From assembly GCA_002428365.1 (NCBI GenBank), contig DIVW01000002.1:1-40363 (forward strand): DNA of 40,363 nucleotides, in the 5' to 3' direction. This document shows, piece by piece, positions 25,135-32,964 of the stretch. Position numbers and translations under genes: made by a program. The notes under the pieces were generated by a model. That model did not search any database. It was not told the DNA's origin and saw only the letters and a program-made list of their open reading frames with translations. The stretch comes from Propionibacteriaceae bacterium UBA6122 (GTDB taxonomy: Bacteria; Actinomycetota; Actinomycetes; Propionibacteriales; Propionibacteriaceae). Numbering within the stretch: position 1 is the first letter of the stretch; each line of letters begins with the position of its first letter.

Positions 25135-26609
25135 CGGTTCTCCTTTGGTGTGGGCAGACCTGCGGCCCGCCACAGGTACAGGCTGGCATACGAGCGCCAA
25201 GGTGAGACGGTCTGCCCCCACTGCGCCAGCGCTGCTGGGTCGTGGGGTAGGCCGAGCCGACGGGCGCCGGTGCGCAGCGCCACATCGCCGAGGGGCAACA
25301 CGTCGGGGTGGCCGAGCACCCGCATCGCCAGATAGTCGGCGCTCCAGGGGCCGATGCCGGGCTCGGCGAGCAGCCGGCGGCGCTGGTCGGCCCAATCGTC
25401 GGCGAAGCTGAGGCTGAGTTCGCCATTGGCCAGCCGTTCGGCCAGGCGCAGCAGATTCTCGATCCGGGCCCGCGGCCCGGTGAGTACCTCGCGACCGTAC
25501 TCGGCGATGGCCGCCGGGGTGGGGAAGAGCCGGTTCAACCCGGCTGGAGCCTCGGGCAGTGACTGCCCCGCCCGCTCGGCTAGCCGAGTGAGGTGGGTGC
25601 GGGCTGCGGCCACCGAAATCTGCTGGCCGATCACGGTGCGCACCAGCAGCTCAGCAGCGTCCACCGCACCCGGAAGCCGGATCCCTGGGGTGCGGGCGAC
25701 CGCCTCGGCCAAGGCGGGTTCTGCTGCCAGCGCCTGGTCGATGCCGACCGGGTCGGCATCGGCATCGAAGAGGCGACGCACCCGGAAGATCAGCGCGTTC
25801 AGATCGGCGGTTCGGCTCAGCCCGGCCCGCAGGCGCAACCCGCCCTCGGCTGGCTCGACGACGAACCAGGCTGGCCCGCCGGGCAGCAGCAGCGTGCGCT
25901 GGTAGTGCGCGCCGTCAGCGTCCTCCACCCCTGGTAGGGCCCGCAGGGCCAGCCAGGTGAACACCCCGGCGGCGTCGAACGGCTCGCGTACCGGCACCCG
26001 CAAGGACAGCGTCGTCCAGCCGTTCGGGGCCGGGGAATCGAGGTCGGCGACTTCACGGCGCCTGCTCCGCAGTTCGGAGGGCGTGAGGGCATAGACCGCA
26101 GCGATGGTGTCGTTGAACTGGCGCAGGCTCCCGAACCCGGCGGCATAGGCCACCTCGGCTATCGGGAGTGCCGTGGCGACCAGTAGCTCTCGGGCAGTCT
26201 GGGCCCGATGCGCCCTGGCCAGTGCCAACGGTCCGGCGCCGATCTCGGCAATGAGCAACCGGTTCAGATGGCGAGTGGTGTAGCCCAGGCGGCTGGCCAG
26301 GCCGGTGACGCCTTCGCGTTCAACGACGCCGTCGGCGATCAGCCGCATCGCCCGGGCGGCGGCATCGCTGCGCAGATTCCAATCAGGCGATCCGGGGACG
26401 GCGTCTGGCAGACAACGTTTGCAGGCGCGATAGCCGTGCTCGTGAGCCGCGGCAGCGGTGGCGAAGAACTCCACGTTTCCCGGCTTCGGGGTACGGGCTG
26501 GGCAGGACGGACGGCAGTAGATCCCGGTGGTGCGCACGGCCAGGATGAAAGCGCCATCGAAGCGGACGTCTCTGGCACAGACCGCTCGGTAGCGCTGTTC
26601 GAAATCCAT
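25131..26609 (-). CDS. alkA: Ada-AlkA fusion: methyl-sensing regulator and 3-methyladenine glycosylase
   Basis: The 492-aa protein combines three parts. Residues 1-75 are the Ada zinc domain with Cys32, Cys36, Cys63 and Cys66 (YCRPSC and CKRC), where Cys32 accepts methyl from phosphotriesters. Residues 80-185 form an AraC-type helix-turn-helix (IAEVAYAAGFGSLRQFNDTI). Residues 195-490 are an AlkA-type HhH glycosylase with TVIGQQISVAAART and the LAEPGIGPWSADYLAMR hairpin, followed by PLGDVALR, which holds the expected catalytic aspartate. It should both sense methylation and excise alkylated purines. This matches M. tuberculosis alkA (Rv1317c), also directly upstream of ogt. Self-regulation is expected; I did not identify an operator. 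Confidence 0.93.
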   Translation of the reverse strand: MDFEQRYRAVCARDVRFDGAFILAVRTTGIYCRPSCPARTPKPGNVEFFATAAAAHEHGYRACKRCLPDAVPGSPDWNLRSDAAARAMRLIADGVVEREGVTGLASRLGYTTRHLNRLLIAEIGAGPLALARAHRAQTARELLVATALPIAEVAYAAGFGSLRQFNDTIAAVYALTPSELRSRRREVADLDSPAPNGWTTLSLRVPVREPFDAAGVFTWLALRALPGVEDADGAHYQRTLLLPGGPAWFVVEPAEGGLRLRAGLSRTADLNALIFRVRRLFDADADPVGIDQALAAEPALAEAVARTPGIRLPGAVDAAELLVRTVIGQQISVAAARTHLTRLAERAGQSLPEAPAGLNRLFPTPAAIAEYGREVLTGPRARIENLLRLAERLANGELSLSFADDWADQRRRLLAEPGIGPWSADYLAMRVLGHPDVLPLGDVALRTGARRLGLPHDPAALAQWGQTVSPWRSYASLYLWRAAGLPTPKENR

Positions 26610-26690
26610 GAATCCCAGCCTGACAGGCCGGGACCGCCGTTGCTAGCGGGAATCGGACATCGCGGCTGAACACCCTGGGGCCGCGGCGCC

Positions 26691-27305
26691 TCAGTGCTCC
26701 TGCAGGGCCAAGCGTCCAGCCAGCAGGACGTAGGTGGCCGCGAAGGTGCGCCGCAACCAGGCCACCGCCGGCGGCCGCTGCAAGACCTGTTCGCGCATGG
26801 TGGCAGCGAATAGGCCGTAGCCGGCGAACACCACGAAGGTCACCGCCATGAACGCCAGGCTCAACCAGATCATCGACAACGTGGCCTCCCCTCCGGTGGT
26901 GGGCACGAACTGGGGCAGGAAGGCAAAGAAGAAGATCGTCAGCTTCGGGTTGAGCAGGTTGATCAGGATGGCCGTGCGAATCACTGTCCAGAACGACTCG
27001 GGCGTGGCCCCGGCGCTGTCCTGGGTGAGATCGCTGTGGTCGCGGAAGGTCGTCCATGCCAGATAGAGCAGGTAGGCGACCCCGGCCCACTTCAGCGCGG
27101 CGAAAGCCACCGCGCTGGAGTTCAGAATCGCGGCCAGGCCGGTGATAGCGGCCACCATGTGGGGCACTACCCCCAAGGTGCAGCCGAAGGCTGCAATCAG
27201 CCCGGCGCGGGTGCCCCTGGCCAGCCCGGCCGAGATGGTGTAGACCGCACCGGTGCCCGGGGTCGCGACGACGATCAGGGTGGTCAGCCAAAATGCCCAG
27301 GTCAC
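26691..27305 (-). CDS. LysE/RhtB-family amino-acid exporter
   Basis: The 204-aa protein has about six hydrophobic segments and the LysE-family signature ATPGTGAVYTISAGLARGTRAGL close to the N-terminus. NLLNPKLTIFFFAFLPQF follows in the middle, characteristic of RhtB/LysE exporters of amino acids or related compounds. The substrate is not determined. GTG at 27305 is chosen because GGGGGA lies just upstream and the family begins with this hydrophobic segment; the frame open to 27380 lacks similarity. It stands about 80 nt upstream of ada-alkA on the same strand; co-transcription is possible. Confidence 0.88.
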   Translation of the reverse strand: MTWAFWLTTLIVVATPGTGAVYTISAGLARGTRAGLIAAFGCTLGVVPHMVAAITGLAAILNSSAVAFAALKWAGVAYLLYLAWTTFRDHSDLTQDSAGATPESFWTVIRTAILINLLNPKLTIFFFAFLPQFVPTTGGEATLSMIWLSLAFMAVTFVVFAGYGLFAATMREQVLQRPPAVAWLRRTFAATYVLLAGRLALQEH

Positions 27306-27384
27306 TTCGTCCCCCAAAAATCCAGCGGTGGGCCAGAGGATAGTCTTCGCGGTAGGGGTTGGACGAGTTGCCCACCTCACCAGC

Positions 27385-27395
27385 GGGGACGGTTC
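27385..27395. repeat. Fragment of the GGGGACGGTTCC repeat
   Basis: GGGGACGGTTC occurs once in the lysE-rplU gap, identical over 11 bases to the arm of the composite element at 15476-15549. The rest of that element is absent. It may be a decayed copy or chance. Confidence 0.4.
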
Positions 27396-27407
27396 AGCAG
27401 GGCCGGT

Positions 27408-27437
27408 TTGACCCTTGCCAGCCCCGACCCGTATTCT
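27408..27437 (+). promoter_or_regulatory. Promoter of rplU-rpmA and leader
   Basis: TTGACC (27408-27413), an 18-bp spacer and TATTCT (27432-27437) form a good housekeeping promoter. Transcription would start near 27444, leaving a leader of about 108 nt before rplU. The leader has a T-rich patch (CCTTTTTTGTTG, about 27457-27468) flanked by GC-rich bases. I see no known L21 leader structure. Confidence 0.65.
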
Positions 27438-27551
27438 TATCCATCGGTGTTTGCCGCGCCTTTTTTGTTGCGCGCGAGCATTACCTAACAGCGAGTTCCA
27501 ACCTTCACGGGGTGGGCGCTGGTCATACGGAGCTTAGGAAGTGGGTCAGGC

Positions 27552-27860
27552 GTGTACGCGATCGTGCGCAGTGGTGGCCGCCAGTACAAGGTGGCGGTTG
27601 GCGACGTCCTCGAGATCAACAAGATCGAAGGCAAGGCTGGTGACAGCCTCGCTCTGACTGCGCTGATGCTGGTCGATGGCGACAAGATCACCACCGATGC
27701 TGACGAGCTCGGCAAGGTCAACGTCACCGCCGAGGTGCTTGGCGAGACCAAGGGTCCCAAGATCAAGATCATCAAGTTCAAGAACAAGACCGGCTACATG
27801 AAGCGCCAGGGTCACCGCCAGCGGTACACCCAGGTCAAGGTCACCGGGATCAAGGGCTGA
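27552..27860 (+). CDS. rplU: 50S ribosomal protein L21
   Basis: L21 binds 23S rRNA in the large subunit. The 102-aa product begins YAIVRSGGRQYKV and ends with the diagnostic KTGYMKRQGHRQRYTQVKVTGI block. GTG at 27552 is the start; in-frame alternatives upstream give no family match. rpmA follows after 10 nt in the near-universal rplU-rpmA-obg order. Confidence 0.97.
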   Translation: MYAIVRSGGRQYKVAVGDVLEINKIEGKAGDSLALTALMLVDGDKITTDADELGKVNVTAEVLGETKGPKIKIIKFKNKTGYMKRQGHRQRYTQVKVTGIKG

Positions 27861-27870
27861 GGGTTCAGAA

Positions 27871-28131
27871 ATGGCACATAAAAAGGGCGCATCGGCCTCC
27901 CGTAACGGTCGCGACTCGAACTCGCAGCGCCTCGGCGTCAAGCGTTTCGGCGGCCAGCAGGTGAACGCCGGCGAGATTCTGGTCCGCCAGCGCGGCACTC
28001 ATTTCCATCCGGGCGACGGTGTCGGTCGTGGTGGCGATGACACCTTGTTCGCGCTGCGCGCAGGCAAGGTCGAGTTCGGTACCCGTCGAGGTCGACGGGT
28101 CATCAACATCGCCCTCGCGGACGCCGAGTAG
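27871..28131 (+). CDS. rpmA: 50S ribosomal protein L27
   Basis: L27 reaches the peptidyl-transferase centre. The 86-aa protein starts MAHKKGASASRNGRDSNSQRLGVK, the universal N-terminus; there is no Firmicute-type leader peptide to be cleaved. Further family marks are RQRGTHFHPG and GRGGDDTLFAL. A strong hairpin follows 11 nt after the stop. Confidence 0.98.
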   Translation: MAHKKGASASRNGRDSNSQRLGVKRFGGQQVNAGEILVRQRGTHFHPGDGVGRGGDDTLFALRAGKVEFGTRRGRRVINIALADAE

Positions 28132-28142
28132 TCAAGACATCC

Positions 28143-28172
28143 AAGAAGGACGGCCTGCGGGCCGTCCTTCTT
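28143..28172 (+). terminator. Strong hairpin between rpmA and obg
   Basis: AAGAAGGACGGCC (28143-28155) and GGCCGTCCTTCTT (28160-28172) form a perfect 13-bp stem with a TGCG loop, followed by GCATTTTCC. It should end most rplU-rpmA transcripts and explains why obg has its own -10 box just downstream. Confidence 0.85.
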
Positions 28173-28186
28173 GCATTTTCCAGCAC

Positions 28187-28192
28187 TAAACT
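28187..28192 (+). promoter_or_regulatory. TAAACT -10 box upstream of obg
   Basis: TAAACT lies 15 nt past the rpmA terminator stem. A transcript from here would start near 28199, about 40 nt before the GTG assigned to obg. No good -35 is visible. Confidence 0.5.
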
Positions 28193-28239
28193 TCGATGGC
28201 GGCGTGTTCGTCGACATCCCTACGGCAAGGCAGTTCCTG

Positions 28240-29748
28240 GTGGCCATTCCCTCTTTCGTTGATGAGACGGTTCTGACCGTTGCTGCTGGCAACGGGGGCC
28301 ACGGCTGTGCCTCGGTGCACCGGGAGAAGTTCAAACCACTTGGTGGGCCGGACGGCGGCAACGGCGGCAACGGCGGCTCGGTTATCCTGCGCGTCGATGA
28401 CGGTTTGACCACCTTGGTGGAATACCACCGCCAGTCGGTGCGCCGCGCGGCCAATGGCCAGCCCGGTAAGGGTGACTACGCCAACGGCGCCAATGGCGAA
28501 GACGTCATCCTGCCCGTGCCGGTGGGCACGATCGTCTCCGACGCCGAAACCGGCGAACTGCTCGCCGATCTGGTCGGCGCCCAGGCTGAGGCGGTCATCG
28601 TGGCTGGCGGGCGCGGCGGGCTGGGTAACTCCGCGCTGGCCTCGGCGGCCCGCAAAGCCCCGGGCTTCGCCCTGCTCGGCGAAGAGGGCGAAAGCCGCAA
28701 GATCAAGCTCGAACTGAAGGTGTTGGCCGATATCGGCCTGGTCGGCTTCCCCAGCGCGGGCAAGTCGTCGCTGATCGCAGCGATTTCACGCGCCCGGCCC
28801 AAGATCGCCGACTACCCGTTCACCACGCTGGTGCCCAACCTTGGTGTGGTGGTGGCCGGCGAGGTCACCTTCACCGTCGCCGACGTGCCCGGGCTGATCG
28901 AAGGTGCCAGTGAGGGCCGCGGTCTTGGCCACGACTTCCTGCGGCACATCGAACGCTGTCAGGCCATCGTCCACGTCATCGACTGTGCCACCTACGACCC
29001 CGGACGCGATCCGCTAACCGACCTGGACGTGATTGAGGCTGAGCTGGTAGCTCATGGTGGGCTGGAAGACCGTCCACGAATGGTGGCCTTGAACAAGGTG
29101 GACGTTCCCGATGCAGCCGAACTGGCCGAGTTGGTGATGGCCGACCTCGAAGCGCGAAACCTGCCGGTGTTCCGGATCTCCACCAAATCCGGTGAGGGCT
29201 TGAACGCGTTGAAGTTCTCCATGGCCGAACTGGTGGCCGCGCGTCGTGCCGCAGCACCGGCTCCTGCCCCCAAGCGAATCGTGATCAGGCCCACCCCGGT
29301 GGCCGGTAGCGGTCCGGAGTTCAGCGTCGCGAGGGAATCCGACGGTGAAGGCGGCTTTGTTTGGCGGGTCCGTGGGGATAAGCCCGAACGCTGGGTGAAG
29401 CAGACCGACTTCAGCAACCCCGAAGCGGTCGGCTACCTGGCTGATCGGTTCGCCCGCTTGGGTGTGGAGGATGAGTTGCTGGCCTTCGGTGCCCTGGCTG
29501 GCGATGCGGTCGCGATTGGCGCCGGCGATAACCCGGTGGTGTTCGACTTTGCTCCCCAAATCGAGACCGGGGCCGAGATCCTGGCCCGCCGCGGTGAGGA
29601 CCAGCGGCTGGCAGGGGAGCGTCCGGCGGCCAAGCGTCGCCGCGCTTTGGATGCGGAATACCACGCCCACAAGGCCGCCGAGGCTGAAGCCGAGAAGCAC
29701 ACCCGCCTGGCCACGACCGGCTTGACTGGGGACGACCTCGATGACTGA
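28240..29748 (+). CDS. obg: GTPase Obg/CgtA
   Basis: Obg is a ribosome-assembly GTPase that also affects the stringent response and division. The 502-aa product has three domains. The Gly-rich OBG fold (about 5-160) includes GNGGHGCASVHREKFKPLGGPDGGNGG. The G domain has G1 GFPSAGKSS (169-177), DYPFTTLVPNLGVV, DVPGLIEGA and G4 NKVD (285-288). A C-terminal OCT domain (about 350-440) is typical of Actinobacteria, followed by a charged tail. GTG 28240 is chosen because it gives the family start AIPSFVDETVL; an in-frame GTG at 28204 would add 12 residues. proB overlaps by 8 nt. Confidence 0.95.
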   Translation: MAIPSFVDETVLTVAAGNGGHGCASVHREKFKPLGGPDGGNGGNGGSVILRVDDGLTTLVEYHRQSVRRAANGQPGKGDYANGANGEDVILPVPVGTIVSDAETGELLADLVGAQAEAVIVAGGRGGLGNSALASAARKAPGFALLGEEGESRKIKLELKVLADIGLVGFPSAGKSSLIAAISRARPKIADYPFTTLVPNLGVVVAGEVTFTVADVPGLIEGASEGRGLGHDFLRHIERCQAIVHVIDCATYDPGRDPLTDLDVIEAELVAHGGLEDRPRMVALNKVDVPDAAELAELVMADLEARNLPVFRISTKSGEGLNALKFSMAELVAARRAAAPAPAPKRIVIRPTPVAGSGPEFSVARESDGEGGFVWRVRGDKPERWVKQTDFSNPEAVGYLADRFARLGVEDELLAFGALAGDAVAIGAGDNPVVFDFAPQIETGAEILARRGEDQRLAGERPAAKRRRALDAEYHAHKAAEAEAEKHTRLATTGLTGDDLDD

Positions 29749-30874
29749 GGGGCTGCGCGAACAGATCACTGGTGCGCGCCGACTGCTGGTCAAGGTCGGC
29801 TCATCTTCGCTCACCGACGCCCGTGGCGCCCTGGATCCGTCCCTACTGGAGCGGCTGGTGGAATCGCTGGCTGCGGTCCGCGAGCGTGGCCAGGACGTCG
29901 TGTTGGTCTCCTCCGGCGCGATGGCCTCCGGCATGGAGCCGCTGAAGCTGAAGCGCCGTCCGGCCGATCTGGCTAGTAAGCAGGCCGCCGCTGCGGTCGG
30001 GCAGAGCCTGTTGGTCGGCCACTACGGCACCTTCTTTGGCCGCCACGGCCTGACCGTCGGCCAGGTCCTGTTGACGGTCGAGGACGTGGCCCGGCAGGAC
30101 CACTACCGCAACGCGCTGCGTACCTTCACCAAGCTGCTGGAGCTCGGGGTGGTGCCGATCGTGAACGAGAACGACACGGTGGCCACCCACGAGATCCGCT
30201 TCGGCGATAACGACCGACTGGCTGCCCTGGTGGCCCACCTGGTGGGGGCCGACGCGTTGGTGCTGCTCTCCGATGTCGACTCGCTCTACACCGCGCACCC
30301 CTCAACGCCAGGGGCCGAGCGGATCTCGGTGGTGGCCGATATCGATGAGTTGGACGTCGACACCGACGGCCAGGGAGCGGCGATCGGCACTGGTGGCATG
30401 ACCACCAAGCTGCAGGCCGCCCGAATCGCCACCGCCTCGGGCATTCCGGTGGTGCTCGCCGCGGCGCAGGACGCCACCGCGGCGCTGGCCGGTGAGCCGG
30501 TCGGCACCCTGTTCCTTCCCACCGGCAAGCGGCGGTCTCGCAAGCTGATGTGGCTGGCCTATGCCTCGGTAACCCAGGGCGAGCTGGTGCTTGACCCCGG
30601 TGCGGTGAAAGCGGTCACCGAGCGCAAGGCCTCGCTGCTGCCCGCCGGCATCGTCGAAGTTCGTGGCCAGTTCGAGGCGGGCGACCCGGTGAAGCTGGTC
30701 AGCCAGACTGGCCAGGTGGTGGCCAGAGGGCTGGTCAACTTCGATGCCGACAAGCTCCCGGCGATGATCGGCCGCAGCACCAAAGAGCTAGCCGAGAGCC
30801 TTGGCGAGCACTTCGACCGGGAAGTCGTCCATCGTGACGACCTGATCGTCAAGAGGACGAAGAAGAAGCTATGA
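29741..30874 (+). CDS. proB: Glutamate 5-kinase
   Basis: ProB phosphorylates glutamate as the first step of proline synthesis. The 377-aa protein has the amino-acid-kinase domain (VKVGSSSLTD, VLVSSGAMASG, PIVNENDTVA, FGDNDRLAALVA, GTGGMTTKLQAA) and a C-terminal PUA domain (about 280-365). Proline feedback control is expected for this form. ATG 29741 overlaps obg by 8 nt, so the two are coupled. Its stop overlaps the next start as ATGA. proA, its partner, is not adjacent but lies after the PQ-loop gene. Confidence 0.96.
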   Translation: MTEGLREQITGARRLLVKVGSSSLTDARGALDPSLLERLVESLAAVRERGQDVVLVSSGAMASGMEPLKLKRRPADLASKQAAAAVGQSLLVGHYGTFFGRHGLTVGQVLLTVEDVARQDHYRNALRTFTKLLELGVVPIVNENDTVATHEIRFGDNDRLAALVAHLVGADALVLLSDVDSLYTAHPSTPGAERISVVADIDELDVDTDGQGAAIGTGGMTTKLQAARIATASGIPVVLAAAQDATAALAGEPVGTLFLPTGKRRSRKLMWLAYASVTQGELVLDPGAVKAVTERKASLLPAGIVEVRGQFEAGDPVKLVSQTGQVVARGLVNFDADKLPAMIGRSTKELAESLGEHFDREVVHRDDLIVKRTKKKL

Positions 30875-31494
30875 GTCTGGTCGACGCGCTGGGCTGGGTG
30901 GCCGCGGCGGTCGGCATCCTGCTGGGCCTGCCGCAGTTGGTGCATTTGATTCGCACCCGGCACACCGAAGGGGTCTCGCTGTTGGCGTGGCAGGCGCTGT
31001 TGGTGCTGAACCTGAGTTGGGGTCTGCATGGGGTGCTGATCGGCCAGCTCAACATGATCGTCACCAATGCCTTTGGATTGGCGACCACAGTGCCGATCCT
31101 GGTGTTGATGTGTCGCAGCCGCGGCCTGAGCCTGCTGCGGGTGCTGGCCCCGGCGGTGGTGGCCGCTGTGGTGGTAATTGGTGCCGATCTGGCCTTCGGC
31201 TCGATCGCCTTCGGTGCCGTCGTGCTCATCCCCGGCACCGCGGTGAACGTGGCTCAAAGCGTGGAGTTGGTCCGATCACCCTCAGTCGAGGGCGTCTCGC
31301 CGCTGTTTCTGACGTTAGCGGTGGTCAACCAACTGTTGTGGGTTAGTTGGGCCTTCCTGGTGCCCGAGCCAGGCACAATCATTGCCGCCAGCGTGGCGGT
31401 GTTCATCACCACATTCAATGTGCTCTGGTGGGGCCTGCGCCGGCTGGGGCTGCGGGCCTTCTTCCCGGAACCCGAGTTGACGCCGGTCGCCTGA
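30871..31494 (+). CDS. PQ-loop/SWEET-like membrane transporter with two repeats
   Basis: The 207-aa protein is very hydrophobic, with about seven membrane segments. It shows two PQ-loop-like repeats: LPQLVHLIRTRHTEGVSLLAW (residues about 21-41) and AQSVELVRSPSVEGVSPLF near 130-148, each followed by two more segments. SemiSWEETs of bacteria normally have one three-helix repeat of about 90-100 residues and dimerise; this protein carries both halves in one chain, as in eukaryotic SWEET or lysosomal PQ-loop proteins. The substrate is unknown: sugars or amino acids are possible. The start overlaps the proB stop as ATGA, so it is made together with the proline enzyme. The second repeat has Ala-Gln instead of Pro-Gln. 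Confidence 0.72.
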   Translation: MSLVDALGWVAAAVGILLGLPQLVHLIRTRHTEGVSLLAWQALLVLNLSWGLHGVLIGQLNMIVTNAFGLATTVPILVLMCRSRGLSLLRVLAPAVVAAVVVIGADLAFGSIAFGAVVLIPGTAVNVAQSVELVRSPSVEGVSPLFLTLAVVNQLLWVSWAFLVPEPGTIIAASVAVFITTFNVLWWGLRRLGLRAFFPEPELTPVA

Positions 31495-31546
31495 GCGCAG
31501 GCTGGCCCGTGGTGGTCACCCCCGAGCCTGGGCCGGGGCCGGTCGG

Positions 31547-31552
31547 TATCCT
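31547..31552 (+). promoter_or_regulatory. TATCCT -10 box of leaderless proA promoter
   Basis: TATCCT ends 8 nt before the proA ATG (31560), with GGGCGGC in between. The spacing fits a transcript that starts at or next to the ATG. It would allow proA to be made separately from proB. Confidence 0.5.
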
Positions 31553-31559
31553 GGGCGGC

Positions 31560-32801
31560 ATGACTTTCGCCGACCAAGCACTCCTGGCCAAGGACGCCAG
31601 CCGCACGCTGGCCACACTCAACCGGGCCACCAAGGACGCCGCGCTGCACGCGATGGCCGACGCCTTGGCCGCTGCCGCGGCAGTGGTTCTCGAGGCCAAC
31701 GCCCGCGACGTGGCCGCAGCTCGGGCGTCCGGCACCTCGGATTCGTTGGTTGACCGACTCACCCTCACCTCGGCCCGCATCGCTGGCATGGTCGATGGGT
31801 TGCGTTCCCTGGCGGGGCTGCCCGATCCGGTTGGCGATGTGGTGCGCGGCTGGACCAACGCCAACGGGGTGCGGGTGCGCCAGGTGCGGGTGCCGCTGGG
31901 GGTGGTCGGCATCATCTATGAGGCTCGCCCCAACGTGACCGCCGATGCCGGCGGTATCTGCTTGAAGTCTGGTAATGCCGCCCTGCTGCGTGGTTCGAGC
32001 TCGGCGATCAACTCCAACCTGGCGGTTACTGCGGCCCTGCAGGATGGGTTGGCTGCGGTGGGGTTGCCCCGCGAGGCCGTCCAGCTGGTTGAGGGTGGTC
32101 GTGAGGTGACCGCCGAGATGATGGCCGCGCGTGGGTTGGTGGACGTGTTGATCCCGCGCGGTGGCGCCGGGCTCATCAATGCGGTGGTCGAGGGTTCAAA
32201 GGTGCCGGTGATCGAGACCGGTACCGGCAACTGTCACCTGTACGTGGATGCGTCGGCCGACCATGAAATGGCGATTCAGATCATGTTGAACGCCAAGGTG
32301 CAGCGACCCAGTGTCTGCAATTCGCTGGAGACGTTGTTGGTGCATGCCGATATCGCGCCGGTGTTTCTGCCCAAGGCGCTGGCGGCGTTGGCTGCCGCAG
32401 AGGTGACGGTGCATGGGACGCCGGCGGTGGTGGCCTACTCCGACGTGGTGGTGCCAGCCGATGAAGCTGAATTCGAGGGGGAGTACCTCTCCCTGGATCT
32501 GGCCTGCGACATCGTTGACTCCATTGACTCAGCCCTGGCCCATATTCGCCGCTACACCACCGGGCACTCCGAAACGATCATCACCGACGACCGCCGCGCG
32601 GCTGAGCGCTTCGTGGCCGAGGTGGACGCTGCTGCAGTACTGGTCAATGCGTCCTCGCGCTTCGTCGATGGCGGCGAGTTCGGCTTCGGCGCCGAGATCG
32701 GTATCTCGACTCAGAAGCTGCACGCCCGCGGCCCGATGGCGCTGCCGGAGATGACCTCGACCAAATACGTCATCGACGGCGCCGGTCAGATTCGCGGCTG
32801 A
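31560..32801 (+). CDS. proA: Glutamate-5-semialdehyde dehydrogenase (gamma-glutamyl phosphate reductase)
   Basis: ProA reduces gamma-glutamyl phosphate with NADPH in the second step of proline synthesis. The 413-aa protein is an aldehyde-dehydrogenase-fold enzyme with VGIIYEARPNVTADA, the catalytic Cys253 in RPSVCNSLETLL, and the C-terminal GEFGFGAEIGISTQKLHARGPMALPE block. ATG 31560 is chosen for family alignment and the TATCCT box; the frame open from 31347 shadows the upstream gene. Three tandem hairpin-family repeats begin 5 nt after the stop. Confidence 0.96.
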   Translation: MTFADQALLAKDASRTLATLNRATKDAALHAMADALAAAAAVVLEANARDVAAARASGTSDSLVDRLTLTSARIAGMVDGLRSLAGLPDPVGDVVRGWTNANGVRVRQVRVPLGVVGIIYEARPNVTADAGGICLKSGNAALLRGSSSAINSNLAVTAALQDGLAAVGLPREAVQLVEGGREVTAEMMAARGLVDVLIPRGGAGLINAVVEGSKVPVIETGTGNCHLYVDASADHEMAIQIMLNAKVQRPSVCNSLETLLVHADIAPVFLPKALAALAAAEVTVHGTPAVVAYSDVVVPADEAEFEGEYLSLDLACDIVDSIDSALAHIRRYTTGHSETIITDDRRAAERFVAEVDAAAVLVNASSRFVDGGEFGFGAEIGISTQKLHARGPMALPEMTSTKYVIDGAGQIRG

Positions 32802-32806
32802 GGCTT

Positions 32807-32866
32807 ACCCTTCGACAGGCTCAGGGACCCTTCGACAGGCTCAGGGACCCTTCGACGGGCTCAGGG
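32807..32866. repeat. TTCGAC/CTGAGC repeat cluster, locus 3: three 20-bp tandem copies
   Basis: ACCCTTCGACAGGCTCAGGG occurs at 32807-32826 and 32827-32846, and with one A-to-G change at 32847-32866. Here all copies point the same way, so no hairpin forms between them, unlike the clusters at 5.6 and 24.5 kb. They lie between proA and nadD. Confidence 0.9.
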
Positions 32867-32905
32867 AACTGGGGGTGAGCGCGGGCGGGCTCAGGGCGGG
32901 TCCGA

Positions 32906-32911
32906 TAGGAT
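32906..32911 (+). promoter_or_regulatory. TAGGAT -10 box upstream of nadD
   Basis: TAGGAT suggests a transcript start near 32918 and a leader of about 47 nt. The leader contains a seven-codon reading frame that abuts nadD. Confidence 0.4.
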
Positions 32912-32940
32912 CCGGCACAGGCTGGGCGCTGGAGTCCGCC

Positions 32941-32964
32941 ATGTTCGGGAAGGTCCGTCCCTAG
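32941..32964 (+). other. Seven-codon upstream reading frame abutting nadD
   Basis: ATG TTC GGG AAG GTC CGT CCC TAG encodes MFGKVRP and stops directly before the nadD ATG with no gap. GGGAAGG inside it lies about 11 nt before nadD and may be the nadD ribosome site. Translation of the short frame is not shown. Confidence 0.3.

Noticed and set aside
32807..32866. Possible CRISPR array
   Set aside because: Three 20-bp copies are directly adjacent without spacers and belong to the TTCGAC repeat family; no cas genes are present.
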